Shown: positions 20,501-31,431, numbered from the stretch's first letter. The stretch is DNA of 64,000 nt from Chondromyces crocatus (GCF_001189295.1 NZ_CP012159.1:9904501-9968500), one strand, 5' to 3'. Numbers and translations: made by a program. The notes: generated by a model not told the origin, from the letters alone.

Positions 20501-20631
20501 ACGCTGAACCTGTCGCTTCTGTCGGTCCCCACACCGCTGCGGCACCTCCAGCCGGCGCGGAGACCGCCCGCATCCTCCAGCAACACCCGGAGCCCCTCCA
20601 GGCGCTGGCCACGTGGATCGGCGCCTCCTGA
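17512..20631 (+). CDS. Large DUF5682-like protein of the MoxR/vWA operon
   Basis: A 1039-aa cytoplasmic protein, 16 bases after the MoxR gene. The N-terminal part resembles DUF5682 proteins, which occur beside MoxR/vWA/SWIM genes: [10 protein letters not shown] at 58-66, MEGCEDL at 84-90 and [11 protein letters not shown] near 303 carry conserved His/Glu/Cys residues. They recall the paired His/Glu signatures of the EreA/ChaN/TraB-like hydrolase group, though this link is inference. A Lys/Ala-rich low-complexity spacer (about 380-415) separates it from a mainly helical region. The C-terminus has two degenerate copies of a QHPEPLxxLAxxxG unit. The DUF name is from memory of the family and the enzyme activity is unknown. 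Confidence 0.75.
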   Translation: MTKRIEQITADPSLTALREQLLAAAAAFTDGAQSVGDLLRAMMDDVERAAAEPLEVFPVKHHSPASALHMSQRLRARPPRVIFMEGCEDLTAALQGLEHCQFPVALQAFAPESTEFPPDWTPLNLVMPLTEFSAEYQAIAFCRQNPSTQLVFVDRSADHVFQWSPRDKAPGTAAGETDGDADTSTEEGEGEEAKDTHNLHGGAVGLRIGAMEPTFDDFLEVLLRNARVKHYSEWWSQYVEGPTLGADYATYRHVLFLVASLLRRAGTRRKDQGENEQRERYMWALMRKWLRDNEVDPRDAIHVCGAIHAVSPIPEFGVHSKIEWTITPRTSTPWLYGIVPSSYAAIEHQFGLPAGELAIARQSWEKGHAALGVEAFRIQPPGKKAAAAGALAKKPTAPPKKAAAAAAATRAATSDDGAATTIDAKAVAKLHELLTRPPAFVEGDDEQLTHWCVDVVRLARKNGYLASTADTIAIHHTAQLLARLRDRPHPSPYDFRDAAITCLEKDRVPGKRNISRICDILLGGDRLGKVGYESLPPLAQDVYDRLSVLGVNLKASTIQRALLDITARPQLLPASDLLWRLHHLGIPVRPIMGERTLGHKPKQESWDISIGKSQHALIQLGYEGGTVEQVLEKRLKAKAFKDGARTVNALEAAEESILYLKSGRLARELGLRAVELLRNETGGADAPEIFQRVRRLVHYYRTLGLPDWIKDFVATGYQHYATLLPEAFTDRGVTPQQLAAMLAFIFTQEALAFSVGCQRSQLLISVKQAAPTDPPKLALLWATQWVLTLKSEDELRGEFTHLLSQPLLLPAFPDYVAGFLLALEFTPRITRLCVELVTRSFAELPENVLVPWLPKLVVALRPLGPGVMGTLVKEAGLAFPRAMNQLSGWQFPWERPSKTSAAAAAPTTASTPSAGSPGVQAVAPAAAPPAPSGPVLSPTETALAGLLRQHPEPLDGLAARLGVAGAWQALGAPGAATDVSAATAAGPEGAIDTSDPNAEPVASVGPHTAAAPPAGAETARILQQHPEPLQALATWIGAS

Positions 20632-20756
20632 GGCCTCCGCAGCCCCGCCATCACGCGACACCGGCATCGATCCAGCGCGCCTGCGCTGGTAGCATGCGGG
20701 CGCGTTCGTCGCGCCCGAACGTCCAGATTTCCAGCGATCCTCCCGGGAGCAGCAAC

Positions 20757-21485
20757 ATGCGGCCTTGGCTCGGTCTCTCCCTGGGTGCCCTGGTGGCCCT
20801 GGGAGCCTGCATGAACGACTTCGATCAGTTCGACTCCGTGCCTTCCACCGGCACCACGTCCACCTCCACGGGCGACGGCGGGAGCGCCGGGGACGCGACC
20901 TCCACGGGTGGCGGCGGTGGCGCAGGCGGCTCGGGAGGCACGCCCGTGGTCGGAGAGACGGAGTGTGCCGACGGCATCGACAACGACCTCGACGGCCTGA
21001 CCGACTGCGCCGATCCGGACTGTGCCAGCCCGGCCTGCCTCGAGGTCTGCAACGACGGCATCGACAACGATGGCGACGGCGAGGTCGACTGCTTCGATCT
21101 CACCTGCGCCAGAAGCAACTTCTGCCGGGAGATCTGCGACGACGGCATCGACAACGACGGCGACGGCCAGGTCGACTGCGCCGACCTGTATTGCTACCGC
21201 AACAACGACTGCCGCGAGACCTGCTGGGACGACACCGCCGACGACAACGACAACGGCCTCTCGGGCTGCTTCGACTTCCAGTGCACCGACTTCGGTGGCT
21301 GCTTCGAGATCTGCAACGACGGCATCGACAACGACGGCGACGGCGACACCGACTGCGAGGACATGCGCTGCTGGACCCACGCACGCTGCCAGGAAGACTG
21401 CACCGACGGCCGCGACGACAACAACAACGGCCACATCGACTGCCAGGACGTCTCCTGCTTCAACCACCCCGCCTGTCGGCCCTGA
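20757..21485 (+). CDS. MopE-like Cys-rich lipoprotein with DGIDNDxDG repeats
   Basis: A 243-aa protein. ATG 20757 starts a lipoprotein signal with lipobox LGAC, followed by a Ser/Thr/Gly-rich spacer. The mature part is made of about seven units with the pattern C-x-D-G-I-D-N-D-x-D-G-x-x-D-C, variably kept; the last ones diverge ([19 protein letters not shown]). Similar Asp-rich calcium-binding repeats are frequent in myxobacterial outer-surface proteins and in MopE-like proteins. The likely role is a Ca-binding, disulfide-bonded surface protein. Its 3' end overlaps the 3' end of the Rieske gene on the other strand by 26 bases. Confidence 0.85.
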   Translation: MRPWLGLSLGALVALGACMNDFDQFDSVPSTGTTSTSTGDGGSAGDATSTGGGGGAGGSGGTPVVGETECADGIDNDLDGLTDCADPDCASPACLEVCNDGIDNDGDGEVDCFDLTCARSNFCREICDDGIDNDGDGQVDCADLYCYRNNDCRETCWDDTADDNDNGLSGCFDFQCTDFGGCFEICNDGIDNDGDGDTDCEDMRCWTHARCQEDCTDGRDDNNNGHIDCQDVSCFNHPACRP

Positions 21486-22569
21486 AGCTCCCCGAGGGCG
21501 GCCCGCCGACGCTTCGCAGCGGGTTCGAGCCCGAAGGCGCCCGTCGAGACGACACGGGGGCCCCCTCCCCGCTCCCTGGCCCCCCCATCTCACCGCGATA
21601 GATCCGCGCGATACGGCGCCGGGACGCCACCAGCGCGCTGTCGAACCGGCCGAGCGCCCTTCCCACGAGGCCGGGCTGCTTGTCGGCCAGCCCGGCGAGC
21701 ACCGCACAGTCGCGCCGGACCTCCACATCCACCAGCGCCCGCGTGAGGCGCAGGTGCAGCGCCCCCAGACCGAGCCCACGCCAGGGCGGAACCGACGCAT
21801 AGGCCAGCGACACGATCTCCGTCTCCTCCGGCCCCAGCGGGTTGAAGAAGACGGCGATGCGGAGCGCGTCACCTGCGCGCTCACCCGTCACCGGATCGAG
21901 CCAGTACTGGTCGTACACGCAATGGACCGGCGAGAAGCGCGTGATCCAGGAATCCACGAAGCGCGCCTCGTCCGGGATGCCGAACAGCGCCTGGATCACA
22001 CGCGGCAGCTTGCGCTGAGGGCCCTCGTTGTGGACGTGGACCGCCTCGTCGGTCATCGCCACCCGCGTCTCGACCTCGGCCATCCTGCCCGCTGGATAGC
22101 CCAGCAACAGGTGGGTCGAGGGCGTGTGCTCCACCTCGGTGAAGTTGTCGAGCACCACCTCCAGGGGCGCCTGCGCCCGGTGGCTCAGACGACCGACCTC
22201 GAACCAGCCGTCCACCTCCAGGTAAGGGAACGAAGCCGTCACCCCTGCGCGCTTCACCCAGATCATCCCGTGGCGCTCCGCCACATCGTACCGTCGCGCG
22301 CACGGCCGCATCGCCGGCGTCCCCGGGCTCTCCCCCCGCCCCTCCGCCGACCAGCGCCACCCGTGGTACGAGCACACCAGGCGCGCCCCCTCCACCCGCC
22401 CCAGGCTGAGACGCATCCCGCGGTGGGGACAGCGATCCTCGAGCGCCCCCAGGGCACCATCCTCGGCGCGGAACAGCACGATCTCGTGCCCCGCGAGCCT
22501 CACCCCCACAGGCCGCGTGCGCAGCGCATCGCTACGGAGGACGGGGTGCCAGTGATCGATCTCGCCCAT
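21460..22569 (-). CDS. Rieske [2Fe-2S] aromatic-ring-hydroxylating-type oxygenase
   Basis: A 369-aa oxygenase component. ATG 22569 has GGGGAGG about 7 bases upstream. The Rieske centre ligands are C47, H49, C66 and H69 (CPHRG and CSYHGW). The catalytic non-haem iron motif is [12 protein letters not shown], as in VanA-like mono- and demethylating oxygenases rather than classical ring dioxygenases. The last 40 residues are Gly/Ser/Arg-rich low complexity. It is 19 bases downstream of a flavin monooxygenase in the same direction, so the two may act in one pathway or the flavoprotein may be an independent oxidase. No ferredoxin or reductase gene is next to it. The substrate is unknown. Confidence 0.9.
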   Translation of the reverse strand: MGEIDHWHPVLRSDALRTRPVGVRLAGHEIVLFRAEDGALGALEDRCPHRGMRLSLGRVEGARLVCSYHGWRWSAEGRGESPGTPAMRPCARRYDVAERHGMIWVKRAGVTASFPYLEVDGWFEVGRLSHRAQAPLEVVLDNFTEVEHTPSTHLLLGYPAGRMAEVETRVAMTDEAVHVHNEGPQRKLPRVIQALFGIPDEARFVDSWITRFSPVHCVYDQYWLDPVTGERAGDALRIAVFFNPLGPEETEIVSLAYASVPPWRGLGLGALHLRLTRALVDVEVRRDCAVLAGLADKQPGLVGRALGRFDSALVASRRRIARIYRGEMGGPGSGEGAPVSSRRAPSGSNPLRSVGGPPSGSFRADRRGG

Positions 22570-22588
22570 GCTCAGCGCCTCCCCTCTC

Positions 22589-23785
22589 TCACACCGCAGA
22601 CACCCGCCCCCCCACCGCCTCGCCCCCCCGAGCGCGACGAGGTCCCGGCCTCCCCGCCCCCAGAAGCTCCGCGATGTGCTCCGCAACCTGCGGTGCCTCC
22701 CGCGCAATGTCGAGGAGCGTGCCGGCTCGTGGCTTGCAGTAGCCCACGAAGAACAGCCCTGGAGCCTCCGCCGGCGCGCTCTGCCAGCGTGGCCGCCCCC
22801 CGGCGTCCGTGTAGCGCTCGGCGCCGTCGAGAAACTCGGACAGCCCTGCGCGGTAGCCAGTCGCCAGCACGACCGCATCGAAACGCAGCGCCCGACCATC
22901 GGAGAACACCACCCCCGCCTCGGTGAAGGCCTGCGGCGCAGGCACCACCTCGATGTGGCGCTGCTTGATCATCGCCGCGGTGCCGACGTCGAGGAGCGGC
23001 GCACGACCGCCCTTCTGCACATGCGTGGCCAGCCCCTCCTCGGGCACCCTCAGACCATGGGGCGAGAGATCCCCCAGCGCCTTGCGCTGGATCATCGCGG
23101 CCAGGCGGTCCGAGAGGACCAGCGGGAGGTGGCGGAAGACATACGCCGCCTGCACCTGCGCCGGAACGCTCCGGTAATCCCGAGGCATCACGTGCACCGG
23201 ACCGCGCACCGCGATCGTGGGTCGCGCTCCGTGCTCGAAAAGATCGAGCGCGATCTCGCTGCCCGAGTTGCCCATGCCCACCACGAGGACACGCTGACCA
23301 CGAAAAGACGCGCCCGACCGATAGATCGCGCTGTGGAGGATCCGGCCCCCGAAGCGCACCTGCCCTGGCCACGAAGGCGCCACAGGGACACGGTTGAACC
23401 CCGTGGCGACGACCAGCGCCCGGCTCCGTCGCGTCTTCCCAGGGGTGCGCACCACCCAGCGCTCACCATCGCGCAGCGCGCGGATCACGCGCTCGGAGAG
23501 GCACGGACCGAGCTGAAACCGCTCGGCGTAGCGCTCCAGGTAGCTCACCATCTGGGCGCGCGACGGGTACAGCGGCGCGTTCTCTGGCCAGGGCATCCCG
23601 GGCAGCCCCGAGAGCTGCTTCACGGTGTGCAGGTGCAGGCGATCGTAGTGTCTCCGCCAGCTCGCGCCGACCGCCTCCGCCTGGTCGAGCAGGACGAACG
23701 GTATCCGCCGCTCACGCAGGCAAGCGCCCACGGCGAGACCGGAAGGACCGGCCCCCACCACGATCGCCCCCACCTCCTCGACCAT
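22589..23785 (-). CDS. Flavin-containing monooxygenase (FAD/NADPH, YUCCA/CzcO-like)
   Basis: A 398-aa flavoprotein with an N-terminal FAD motif GAGPSGLAVG (11-20), the FMO-type stretch around LSGLPGMPWPENAPLYPSR, a second nucleotide-binding motif VVGMGNSGSEIALDL for NADPH, and the typical LATGYRAGLSEFL near the C-terminus. It belongs to the FMO group that also includes CzcO and YUCCA-like proteins and adds oxygen to N, S or carbonyl groups. It precedes the Rieske oxygenase gene by 19 bases in the same operon. The reaction cannot be named; co-oxidation of a secondary metabolite or sterol-like compound by this pair is only a guess. Confidence 0.88.
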   Translation of the reverse strand: MVEEVGAIVVGAGPSGLAVGACLRERRIPFVLLDQAEAVGASWRRHYDRLHLHTVKQLSGLPGMPWPENAPLYPSRAQMVSYLERYAERFQLGPCLSERVIRALRDGERWVVRTPGKTRRSRALVVATGFNRVPVAPSWPGQVRFGGRILHSAIYRSGASFRGQRVLVVGMGNSGSEIALDLFEHGARPTIAVRGPVHVMPRDYRSVPAQVQAAYVFRHLPLVLSDRLAAMIQRKALGDLSPHGLRVPEEGLATHVQKGGRAPLLDVGTAAMIKQRHIEVVPAPQAFTEAGVVFSDGRALRFDAVVLATGYRAGLSEFLDGAERYTDAGGRPRWQSAPAEAPGLFFVGYCKPRAGTLLDIAREAPQVAEHIAELLGAGRPGPRRARGGEAVGGRVSAV

Positions 23786-23832
23786 CCATCACCGTAGCGC
23801 GGGGCGACACACGAGCCACCCGAGCCGTTCGA

Positions 23833-24981
23833 CTACGGGATGTCGTACGTCAACAGCCGACACTCGATCGCTCCGTTCCACACGGAGAGCGAGCGCGGTT
23901 CAGGCACCGGAGGCTCAGGGAGCCGCTGCGCCATCGCGTACTCGATGCCCGGCGTCCCGGAGAGAATCGCCACGCGGTGACCCCGCAGCCGACGGAACAC
24001 GCGGGCCATCTCGCGGTACAGCGCCTGTCCCCCCACGAGGCGCTCGCCATACGGTGGATTGACGAGCACGTGCCCTGGCGGCGTGCTGGGCTGCAAGTCC
24101 TCGACCTTCGCCTTCCGCGTGTCGATCTGCACGCCCGCCACCTCGGCATTCCCCCGCGCCAGCGCCACCACGAAGGCGTCGATGTCGCTCGCCAGCACCG
24201 GAGGTCCCTCCGCGCGCACGCGCGCACGCGCAGCCTCTCGCAGCTCCACCATGTACTTCGCCGCCGCCTCATCGTGGCAGCCCCACCGCTCGAAGCCGAA
24301 CTGACGCGCGGCATCGTCCTCCGCCGCCAGCAACCCGGGCGCGATGTTGCGCGCCCAGAGCGCCCCCTCGATGGCGATCGTACCCGCACCGCACATGGGA
24401 TCGATCAGCGGCCGCTCCCGATCCCACCCCGACAACCGGAGCAACGCCGCCGCCAGCGTCTCCTTCAACGGCGCCTGACCGGCCGCGCTGCGGAACCCCC
24501 GCCGGTGCAGCGAAGCGCCGCCCAGATCGGCGTAGACCGTCGCCCGATCGCGCACGAGGTGCACGAAGATCAGCACATCGGGGTCCTCCCGATCCACACT
24601 CGGCCGCGCGCCGTGGTGGCGCCGGAGCTGATCGACCACCGCATCCTTCGTCTTCTGCGCAATGAACTGGATGTGGGTCAGCGCGCTGGAGCGGCACGCC
24701 GCCCGCACCGCCAGGGTGCGCGAGGGATCGAGGAAGCGCGTCCAGTCGATGCCACCGACCCCTTCGTACAGCGCGTCCTCGTTCGGCGCGTCGAAGCTCC
24801 CCAACTCGGCCAGCACCCGCTGAGCGCAGCGCAGCTCGAAGCAAGCCCGGAACCCCTCCTCCATGGGCCCGACGAAGTGAACCCCCCCGCGGTCGGCCCG
24901 CACACCACGGAACCGCAGCTCCCGCAGCTCGTCCCGGATCGCAGGCTCCGTCCCCTTGGCGGCGGTGGCGAAGAAGTCCAT
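23833..24981 (-). CDS. THUMP-domain rRNA guanine-N2 methyltransferase (RlmL N-terminal-like)
   Basis: A 382-aa SAM-dependent RNA methyltransferase. The N-terminal THUMP domain (about 45-155) binds RNA. The Rossmann-type catalytic domain has motif I in DPMCGAGTIAIEGA (D194) and motif IV NPPYGERL (N308). This is the arrangement of the N-terminal half of E. coli RlmL, which makes m2G2445 of 23S rRNA. The C-terminal RlmK-like half is absent, so it modifies one site only. It is probably a standalone housekeeping gene; the start ATG 24981 faces a 280-bp spacer with no gene. Confidence 0.9.
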   Translation of the reverse strand: MDFFATAAKGTEPAIRDELRELRFRGVRADRGGVHFVGPMEEGFRACFELRCAQRVLAELGSFDAPNEDALYEGVGGIDWTRFLDPSRTLAVRAACRSSALTHIQFIAQKTKDAVVDQLRRHHGARPSVDREDPDVLIFVHLVRDRATVYADLGGASLHRRGFRSAAGQAPLKETLAAALLRLSGWDRERPLIDPMCGAGTIAIEGALWARNIAPGLLAAEDDAARQFGFERWGCHDEAAAKYMVELREAARARVRAEGPPVLASDIDAFVVALARGNAEVAGVQIDTRKAKVEDLQPSTPPGHVLVNPPYGERLVGGQALYREMARVFRRLRGHRVAILSGTPGIEYAMAQRLPEPPVPEPRSLSVWNGAIECRLLTYDIP

Positions 24982-25262
24982 GAGGACAGCCTTCTAGACC
25001 AGGTGACCGCAAACGTCGGCCCGATTCACCACCGACCCCGGAACGCCCGTCGAAACCTTCACGCCCGGAGCCCCTCCTGCAGCGCTCGTGCTCTCGCCGG
25101 AGGGCGCGACGCGGTCACCTTCGGCCGCGCGTCGACGACGGTCGTGGTACTCGTCTCGATTCTACCTCGCCCCTCGCCTTGCGGAGCCCACGCGCCGTGT
25201 TCTGCACGGAAGCGATTGCATGTCATGCGTCGTGACGAGTCGGGATACGTCCGTCGATCAGG

Positions 25263-26015
25263 ATGCGGGGCCCGTCTCACCGCTTCATTTCCCTGCCAGA
25301 AGATGCGGAGGGTGAAGGCTGGCCGGCGGAGCGCGAGCCGAAGCGTCTGTGGGCGCATAGCAAGGCCGGGCTGACCTACGAATACGGCGGAGAATCGTCC
25401 GGTCGGGTTCTCGCGCAGGAGGACGTGGTGCGATCGTGGCTGCTGACGCGGGCCAGCGACCGGAAACGCTCCCCGCCTCGCGCACGGTGGAGTTCACGTA
25501 TGGGCCGCTGGAGACGGCGGACGTGCTCGTGCTCTACGCCCGGGGCATGGAGCTGCGTCGCTCGCTGAGCTTGCGCTCGATCCATCGGTTCGGGCCGGGA
25601 CGCTGATGACGATGGATGTCAGCGGCAATGGCCTCGACGACGTGGTGACGTCGGACATGGTGGTGGAGGCTGGCGCCGAGCAGCCGCTCACCCGCTGGTC
25701 CGTCGGGATACGGGGGTCCGGCGTCACTTCACACTGGGCATGACGCCAGCAGGCCTGCGCAGTCCGGATGCGTCGGCGCACCTCGTGGACGTCGATGGCG
25801 ACGGGATGGTGGACCTGCTCCAGTGCCAGGTCAGCGCGCACGAGCAGCTCTGGCACCTGCACCGCTGAACGGCGGCGGCGGGCGGCTTCACCCCGCAAGG
25901 GGATCGGGTGCACGCGCTGACGCCCTCGGCCTCGTGAACAGGAAGGGCCGCATTGACGACCCCAGGCTCGGTCCGTTCCTGGCGGACAAGCACGGCCAGA
26001 TGAACAACAGGTGAC
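25263..26015 (+). pseudogene. Eroded SpvB/TcB-like (Tc-toxin B / FG-GAP) gene
   Basis: Three reading frames must be joined to read the protein. Frame from 25263: RFISLPEDAEGEGWP, WAHSKAGLTYEYGGES, WLLTRASDRK. Then a second frame near 25487: VEFTYGPLETADVL, MELRRSLSLRSIHRF. Then a third near 25603: MTMDVSGNGLDDVVTSDM; and near 25790 the first frame again: LVDVDGDGMVDLLQCQV, a clear FG-GAP/VCBS Asp-rich loop. The order (sugar-lid-like beta sheet, then FG-GAP loops) is that of SpvB/TcaC/TcB proteins, which form the shell of toxin complexes. At least three frameshifts and in-frame stops show it is dead. No TcA or TcC partner is nearby. Confidence 0.7.
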
Positions 26016-26717
26016 ATGAGGTGGGCAACCCTCCTCCGGTGCTGACCGATGCCATGGCATCACCCCCGTGCCCGTCCCATCGCATGCGCCCCGGACACAG
26101 CCCGATCGAGAAGGTGCGAATCCGTGGGCCTTTCTTGCTGCCGCCGCGCGGTGTGTGATCGCGGACAGCGGTGGGTCCAGAGGTTCCCCGACACGCGTCT
26201 GAACCTCCCGGAGGTTCCCCGACACGCGTCTGAACCTCCCGGAGGTTCCCCGACACGCGTCTGAACCTCCCAGAGGTTCCCCGACACGCGTCTGAACCTC
26301 CCAGAGGTTCCCCGACACGCGTCTGAACCTCCCGGAGGTTCCCCGACACGCGTCTGAACCTCCCGGAGGTTCCCCGACACGCGTCTGAACCTCCCAGAGG
26401 TTCCCCGACACGCGTCTGAACCTCCCGGAGGTTCCCCGAACACGCGTCTGAACCTCCCGGAGGTTCCCTGACACGTTTCCTGTGCAACAGGTTACATATG
26501 ACCCCGACGGCGTTCGATCGACCGAAACGGCTCGCGCTCCCGCTCGATCTCGCGCTGGTCGATGGTGGACGTCAGGGATAGATGGGCGTGGGGTGAAAAG
26601 GCAGACGCCAAGGCTGGGTCGCCTTGGCCTGCTGGGTCGAGAGGCAGCCTCCGCGCAGGCCCGCGCACGACGACCTCACTCGGGTCCTCGCGCGCCGACC
26701 TGCTCGACCGGCCTCGT
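26016..26717. other. 700 bp without genes; holds the 31-bp repeat array
   Basis: No coding ORF supported on either strand. The minus frames through 26181-26475 are open in all three phases only because the 31-bp unit has no stop codon; they are not genes. The flanks (26016-26180, 26476-26717) show no promoter or terminator that I can defend. Confidence 0.75.
26181..26475. repeat. 31-bp tandem repeat array with internal palindrome, nine full units plus part
   Basis: Units start at 26181, 26212, 26243, 26274, 26305, 26336, 26367, 26398 and 26429; the ninth is 32 bp because of one inserted A, and a partial tenth unit begins at 26461. Unit core: AGGTTCCCCGACACGCGTC, then TGAACCT with CCCGG or CCCAG. 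Within a unit, AGGTTC pairs with GAACCT across 14 bases that hold ACGCGT. Across a unit junction, GAACCTCC-C-GGAGGTTC is a perfect 17-base palindrome around one C. There are no spacers, so it is not a CRISPR. Confidence 0.95.
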
Positions 26718-27623
26718 TCAGCGCGGCTCCACCGGCTTCACGATGATCTCCACGCGCCGGTTGTTCGCGCGACCCTCCGGCGAGTTGTTGTCCGCGATCG
26801 GGCGCGTCTCGCCGATACCGCTCGCGGAGATCATCTCGCTGGGCACCCCGCGGGACACCAGGTAGTCGCGCACGCTCTGCGCGCGGTTCTGCGAGAGGGT
26901 CATGTTGGACTCGTCCGACCCTTGCGAGTCGGTGTGGCCCTCGACGACCATCTTCCGGTCGCTCTGGTTCTTGAGCGCCTCGGCCACCTGGTCGAGCTTC
27001 TGCTGCGCCGCCGGCAGCAGATTGAACTTCCCGGAGGTGAAGAGCACGCTGCCGGGGATGGTGATGACCGTGCCCCGCTGCTCGTCCTTCACCGCCAGGG
27101 CCGAGGCCACCGAGAGCTTGTCCATGGCGTCACGCGCCCGCCGCTCGGCCTCCTCGCGGGCCTTCTTCTCCGTGCTCAGCTCGGCCTGAGTCCGGTTCAG
27201 CTCGCCCTGCGCGGCGGCCAGGTTCTGCTGCGCCGCCTGCATCCCCGCCTGCGCCGTGGCCAGGTTCCGGGCCTGGATGTGGCCCTGGAGCTGGGCCAGC
27301 TCACGGTGCGCTTGCTCCCGCTGTGCGGTCGCCTGCGCGGTGTTGCCCTTCGACTCGGCGAGCATGGCCTTGCGCTCGGCGATGTAGGCGAGATCGCGCG
27401 TGCGTTGCGACTCGGCATCGTCGTTGAAGGCCACCTCCGCCGCGTCGAGCGCCTGCTTGGCCTCGTGCAGCGGCACGGGCGTCAGCTGCGGCGCACGGCT
27501 CGCCTGCGCACGCTCGTAAGCTGCCCTCGCGTTCACCAGCTCCTGCGGCGGCTGCGCAGCGGCGCAACCCCCTGCGAACATCCCCAGGATCCCCAGGACC
27601 AGCGCACCTCGGCTCCACATCAT
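26718..27623 (-). CDS. OmpA-family peptidoglycan-binding lipoprotein with DUF4398 N-terminus
   Basis: A 301-aa protein. ATG 27623 follows GGAGG by 9-10 bases. A lipoprotein signal ends in GGCAAAQ. The N-terminal segment (about 20-90) is DUF4398-like (ARAAYERAQASRAP, YIAERKAML), a helical coiled coil follows (RNLATAQAGMQAAQQNLAA), and the OmpA C-terminal domain (about 185-295) has GHTDSQGSDESNM, LSQNRAQSVRDYL and SPEGRANNRRVEIIV, whose Asp and Arg residues bind the DAP of peptidoglycan. It tethers the outer membrane to the cell wall. It follows the DUF4398 lipoprotein gene 28 bases away in the same direction. Confidence 0.92.
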   Translation of the reverse strand: MMWSRGALVLGILGMFAGGCAAAQPPQELVNARAAYERAQASRAPQLTPVPLHEAKQALDAAEVAFNDDAESQRTRDLAYIAERKAMLAESKGNTAQATAQREQAHRELAQLQGHIQARNLATAQAGMQAAQQNLAAAQGELNRTQAELSTEKKAREEAERRARDAMDKLSVASALAVKDEQRGTVITIPGSVLFTSGKFNLLPAAQQKLDQVAEALKNQSDRKMVVEGHTDSQGSDESNMTLSQNRAQSVRDYLVSRGVPSEMISASGIGETRPIADNNSPEGRANNRRVEIIVKPVEPR

Positions 27624-27651
27624 GGCAGTTTCCTCCCTCGATCCTTCCAAG

Positions 27652-28002
27652 CTATTTCATCTGGCCGCGAAGCTGGGACACCTGCCCCATCACCTGCGCA
27701 GCCTCGTTACGGGCCTTGGTTTCGCGCGCCATCGACAGCGCCAGCTCCGCGTCTGCCTGGGCACGCCGCAGCAAGCGCTCGGCCTTCTCGTTGTCGTCTT
27801 CGGCCATGGCGGCCTTTGCCTTGGCGATGCCTTCCTCGGCGAGACGAAGCTCCAGCGAAGCCTGAGGCACGCTGGCTGCCCCGACCTCACGCGCACCCCG
27901 GACGGCAGCTTCGGAAGAAGCCAGCTGTTCCGTGGGTGCCGGGAGGCTCGCGCATCCGGCCGCGAGTGGAATGAGCAGGGTGAGTACAGAAACTGATTTC
28001 AT
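27652..28002 (-). CDS. DUF4398 lipoprotein
   Basis: A 116-aa protein. ATG 28002 has a GGGGAAGGA ribosome site. The signal ends in LAAGC. The mature part is helical with the DUF4398 pattern (VPQASLELRLAEEGIAKAKA, RRAQADAELALSMARETKA), the same repeat type as the N-terminus of the downstream OmpA protein. The two lipoproteins are probably cotranscribed and may interact through their helical parts at the outer membrane. The function of DUF4398 is not known. Confidence 0.85.
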   Translation of the reverse strand: MKSVSVLTLLIPLAAGCASLPAPTEQLASSEAAVRGAREVGAASVPQASLELRLAEEGIAKAKAAMAEDDNEKAERLLRRAQADAELALSMARETKARNEAAQVMGQVSQLRGQMK

Positions 28003-28624
28003 GCTTTCCTTCCCCTTGTTAGCCAGGGACCCAACGTTCGTTGCCGCTGCACACGACGCGCGGGGGGCTCGTGTCGGAAGCCGCAATCGCTGTTGGTTAG
28101 GATGTTCGAGGCGGGCCCCCGTTGCTCGTGTCCGTGGTCATTCGCTTCCGTTTCGGGCAAGAACAGGGGGTTCGGCAGATCGAGATCGGGCGGAGCCCGA
28201 GAGACGCCTCGGTATTCGCCAGTCTCCTCGTACTGGAAGGACACTGAGGCCCATGATCCTCGTGTCCCAGCCCCCCAAGTCGATTGCTTCGAGCAGCCTG
28301 GCATGAGCCGTCACGGGGCGCGACGGGGCGTGAGGCGTAATCAGAGGAGAATCGACGACGCACTGGAACGGCCGCGTCTTCGTCGAATTCATGATGTGCG
28401 CTCGGTCGCATGACGTGCGGCGATCCGCTGCACGCTCGTTTGCCGGGCCGAGCCCTCGGTGCACGCTCGTTTGCCGGGCCGAGCCCTCGATGCACGCTCG
28501 GCCGCCCCCCTGCGGAGAATCGTCACCCATGCCTCCGTAGGAGGGCTGGACTGGCCGTCGCAGCGCCCCTACACACCAGGGTTTCGACGCGATCCAGTGC
28601 CGTGTTGCGTCGGCTCTTACGCAG
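28003..28624. other. 622-bp gene-free stretch between the lipoprotein operon and a kinase gene
   Basis: No supported ORF. It contains a short 31-bp repeat (28430-28500). Minus-strand frames over the first 300 bases are shadows. The promoter of the DUF4398/OmpA pair must lie near 28003-28200, but I see no clear -35/-10 pair. Confidence 0.7.
28430..28500. repeat. 31-bp tandem repeat, 2.3 copies
   Basis: Units 28430-28460 and 28461-28491, then a partial copy to 28500. Each contains GCTCG and CGAGC as inverted arms. The unit length equals that of the 26181 array although the sequence differs. Confidence 0.85.
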
Positions 28625-30643
<2,019 letters not shown>

Positions 30644-30840
30644 GCCTCGGTCCTCGCTCCCCACGGGGTCCGACCGGCAACGCCGACGCCCAGGGTGCGG
30701 GGCGAGGTGAAGGCAAGAAGATCCACGTCGCGACCATAGCAAAGAACAGGTCGCGGCACGACAAGGGCCGAGGTCACGCGCGCCGTGAGGACGCACGCGC
30801 GCATCGTGGCACGCCGCGGTTTCTTGCTAGCATCGGACGC

Positions 30841-31431
30841 ATGCACGCCCAGGTTGCCCCGGCGCCCATCTTGCTTGCCCGGACGGAGGACGTGCGCCCC
30901 TATGCCGCCTTCACCCTGGAGCACGCCGCCGAGTCGGGTCGCGACGGCGGGGTGCCGCATGCATTGCATGGACCACGCTCCTCGGAGGAGGTGCAGCGGC
31001 TGGCACAGGAGCGCTGGGAGAAGTCGCTGACCACGCCGCGATGGGGCCGCGCCTGGCTGCTGTGGTCTGGACCGCCGCCGGTGCGAGGCCCCGGTGGATT
31101 TCACGATCCAGGGGCCCGGGTGGTGGGAAGCGTGGAGCTTCAAGGCGGTCGGCTGGAGGCGGAGCTGCACCGGTGCACGCTGGGGATCGGGATGCTGTCG
31201 GCCTACCGTGGGCAGGGACACGGTCGGCGGCTGATGGAGACGGCCATCGCCTGGGCACGGGACGAAGCCGGGCTGGATCACGTCGACCTCGGCGTCTTCG
31301 TGGGCAACGAGCAGGCGAAGCGGCTTTACGTCAGCCTGGGCTTCAAGGAACTCACGGTGCGCCCGGACGCCTTCCGGGTGGACGGGCGCTCGCTGGACGA
31401 CATCGAGATGACGCTGGCGCTCCGGGGATGA
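30841..31431 (+). CDS. GNAT-family N-acetyltransferase
   Basis: A 196-aa acetyltransferase. It has the acetyl-CoA-binding motif A GMLSAYRGQGHGRRLMETA and the downstream GVFVGNEQAKRLYVSLGF strand-helix that ends GNAT domains. The first 60 residues carry ARTEDVRPYAAFTLEHAAES, typical of the N-terminal strand-helix. It diverges from the kinase gene (start 30643). The acceptor, a protein N-terminus, an amine or an antibiotic, cannot be told. Confidence 0.85.
   Translation: MHAQVAPAPILLARTEDVRPYAAFTLEHAAESGRDGGVPHALHGPRSSEEVQRLAQERWEKSLTTPRWGRAWLLWSGPPPVRGPGGFHDPGARVVGSVELQGGRLEAELHRCTLGIGMLSAYRGQGHGRRLMETAIAWARDEAGLDHVDLGVFVGNEQAKRLYVSLGFKELTVRPDAFRVDGRSLDDIEMTLALRG

Noticed and set aside
17488..20667. 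1059-aa open frame antisense to the DUF5682-like gene
   Set aside because: Composition (Gly/Glu/Ala/Asp-rich, no motif) is what a GC-rich coding strand gives in reverse; the + frame has conserved motifs and operon spacing.
22568..23797. 409-aa + frame opposite the flavin monooxygenase
   Set aside because: Arg/His/Pro-rich shadow without motif.
26181..26475. CRISPR array
   Set aside because: Repeats are contiguous with no spacers and there are no cas genes.
25494..26487. Minus-strand frames over the 31-bp array reading GNLREVQTRV-type repeats
   Set aside because: Period 31 is not a multiple of three and all three phases are open, so the repeat protein is a by-product of a stop-free unit.
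30815..30835. Sigma-54-like site before the GNAT gene (TGGCACG ... TTGC)
   Set aside because: The gap between the two halves is ten bases, not four to five.
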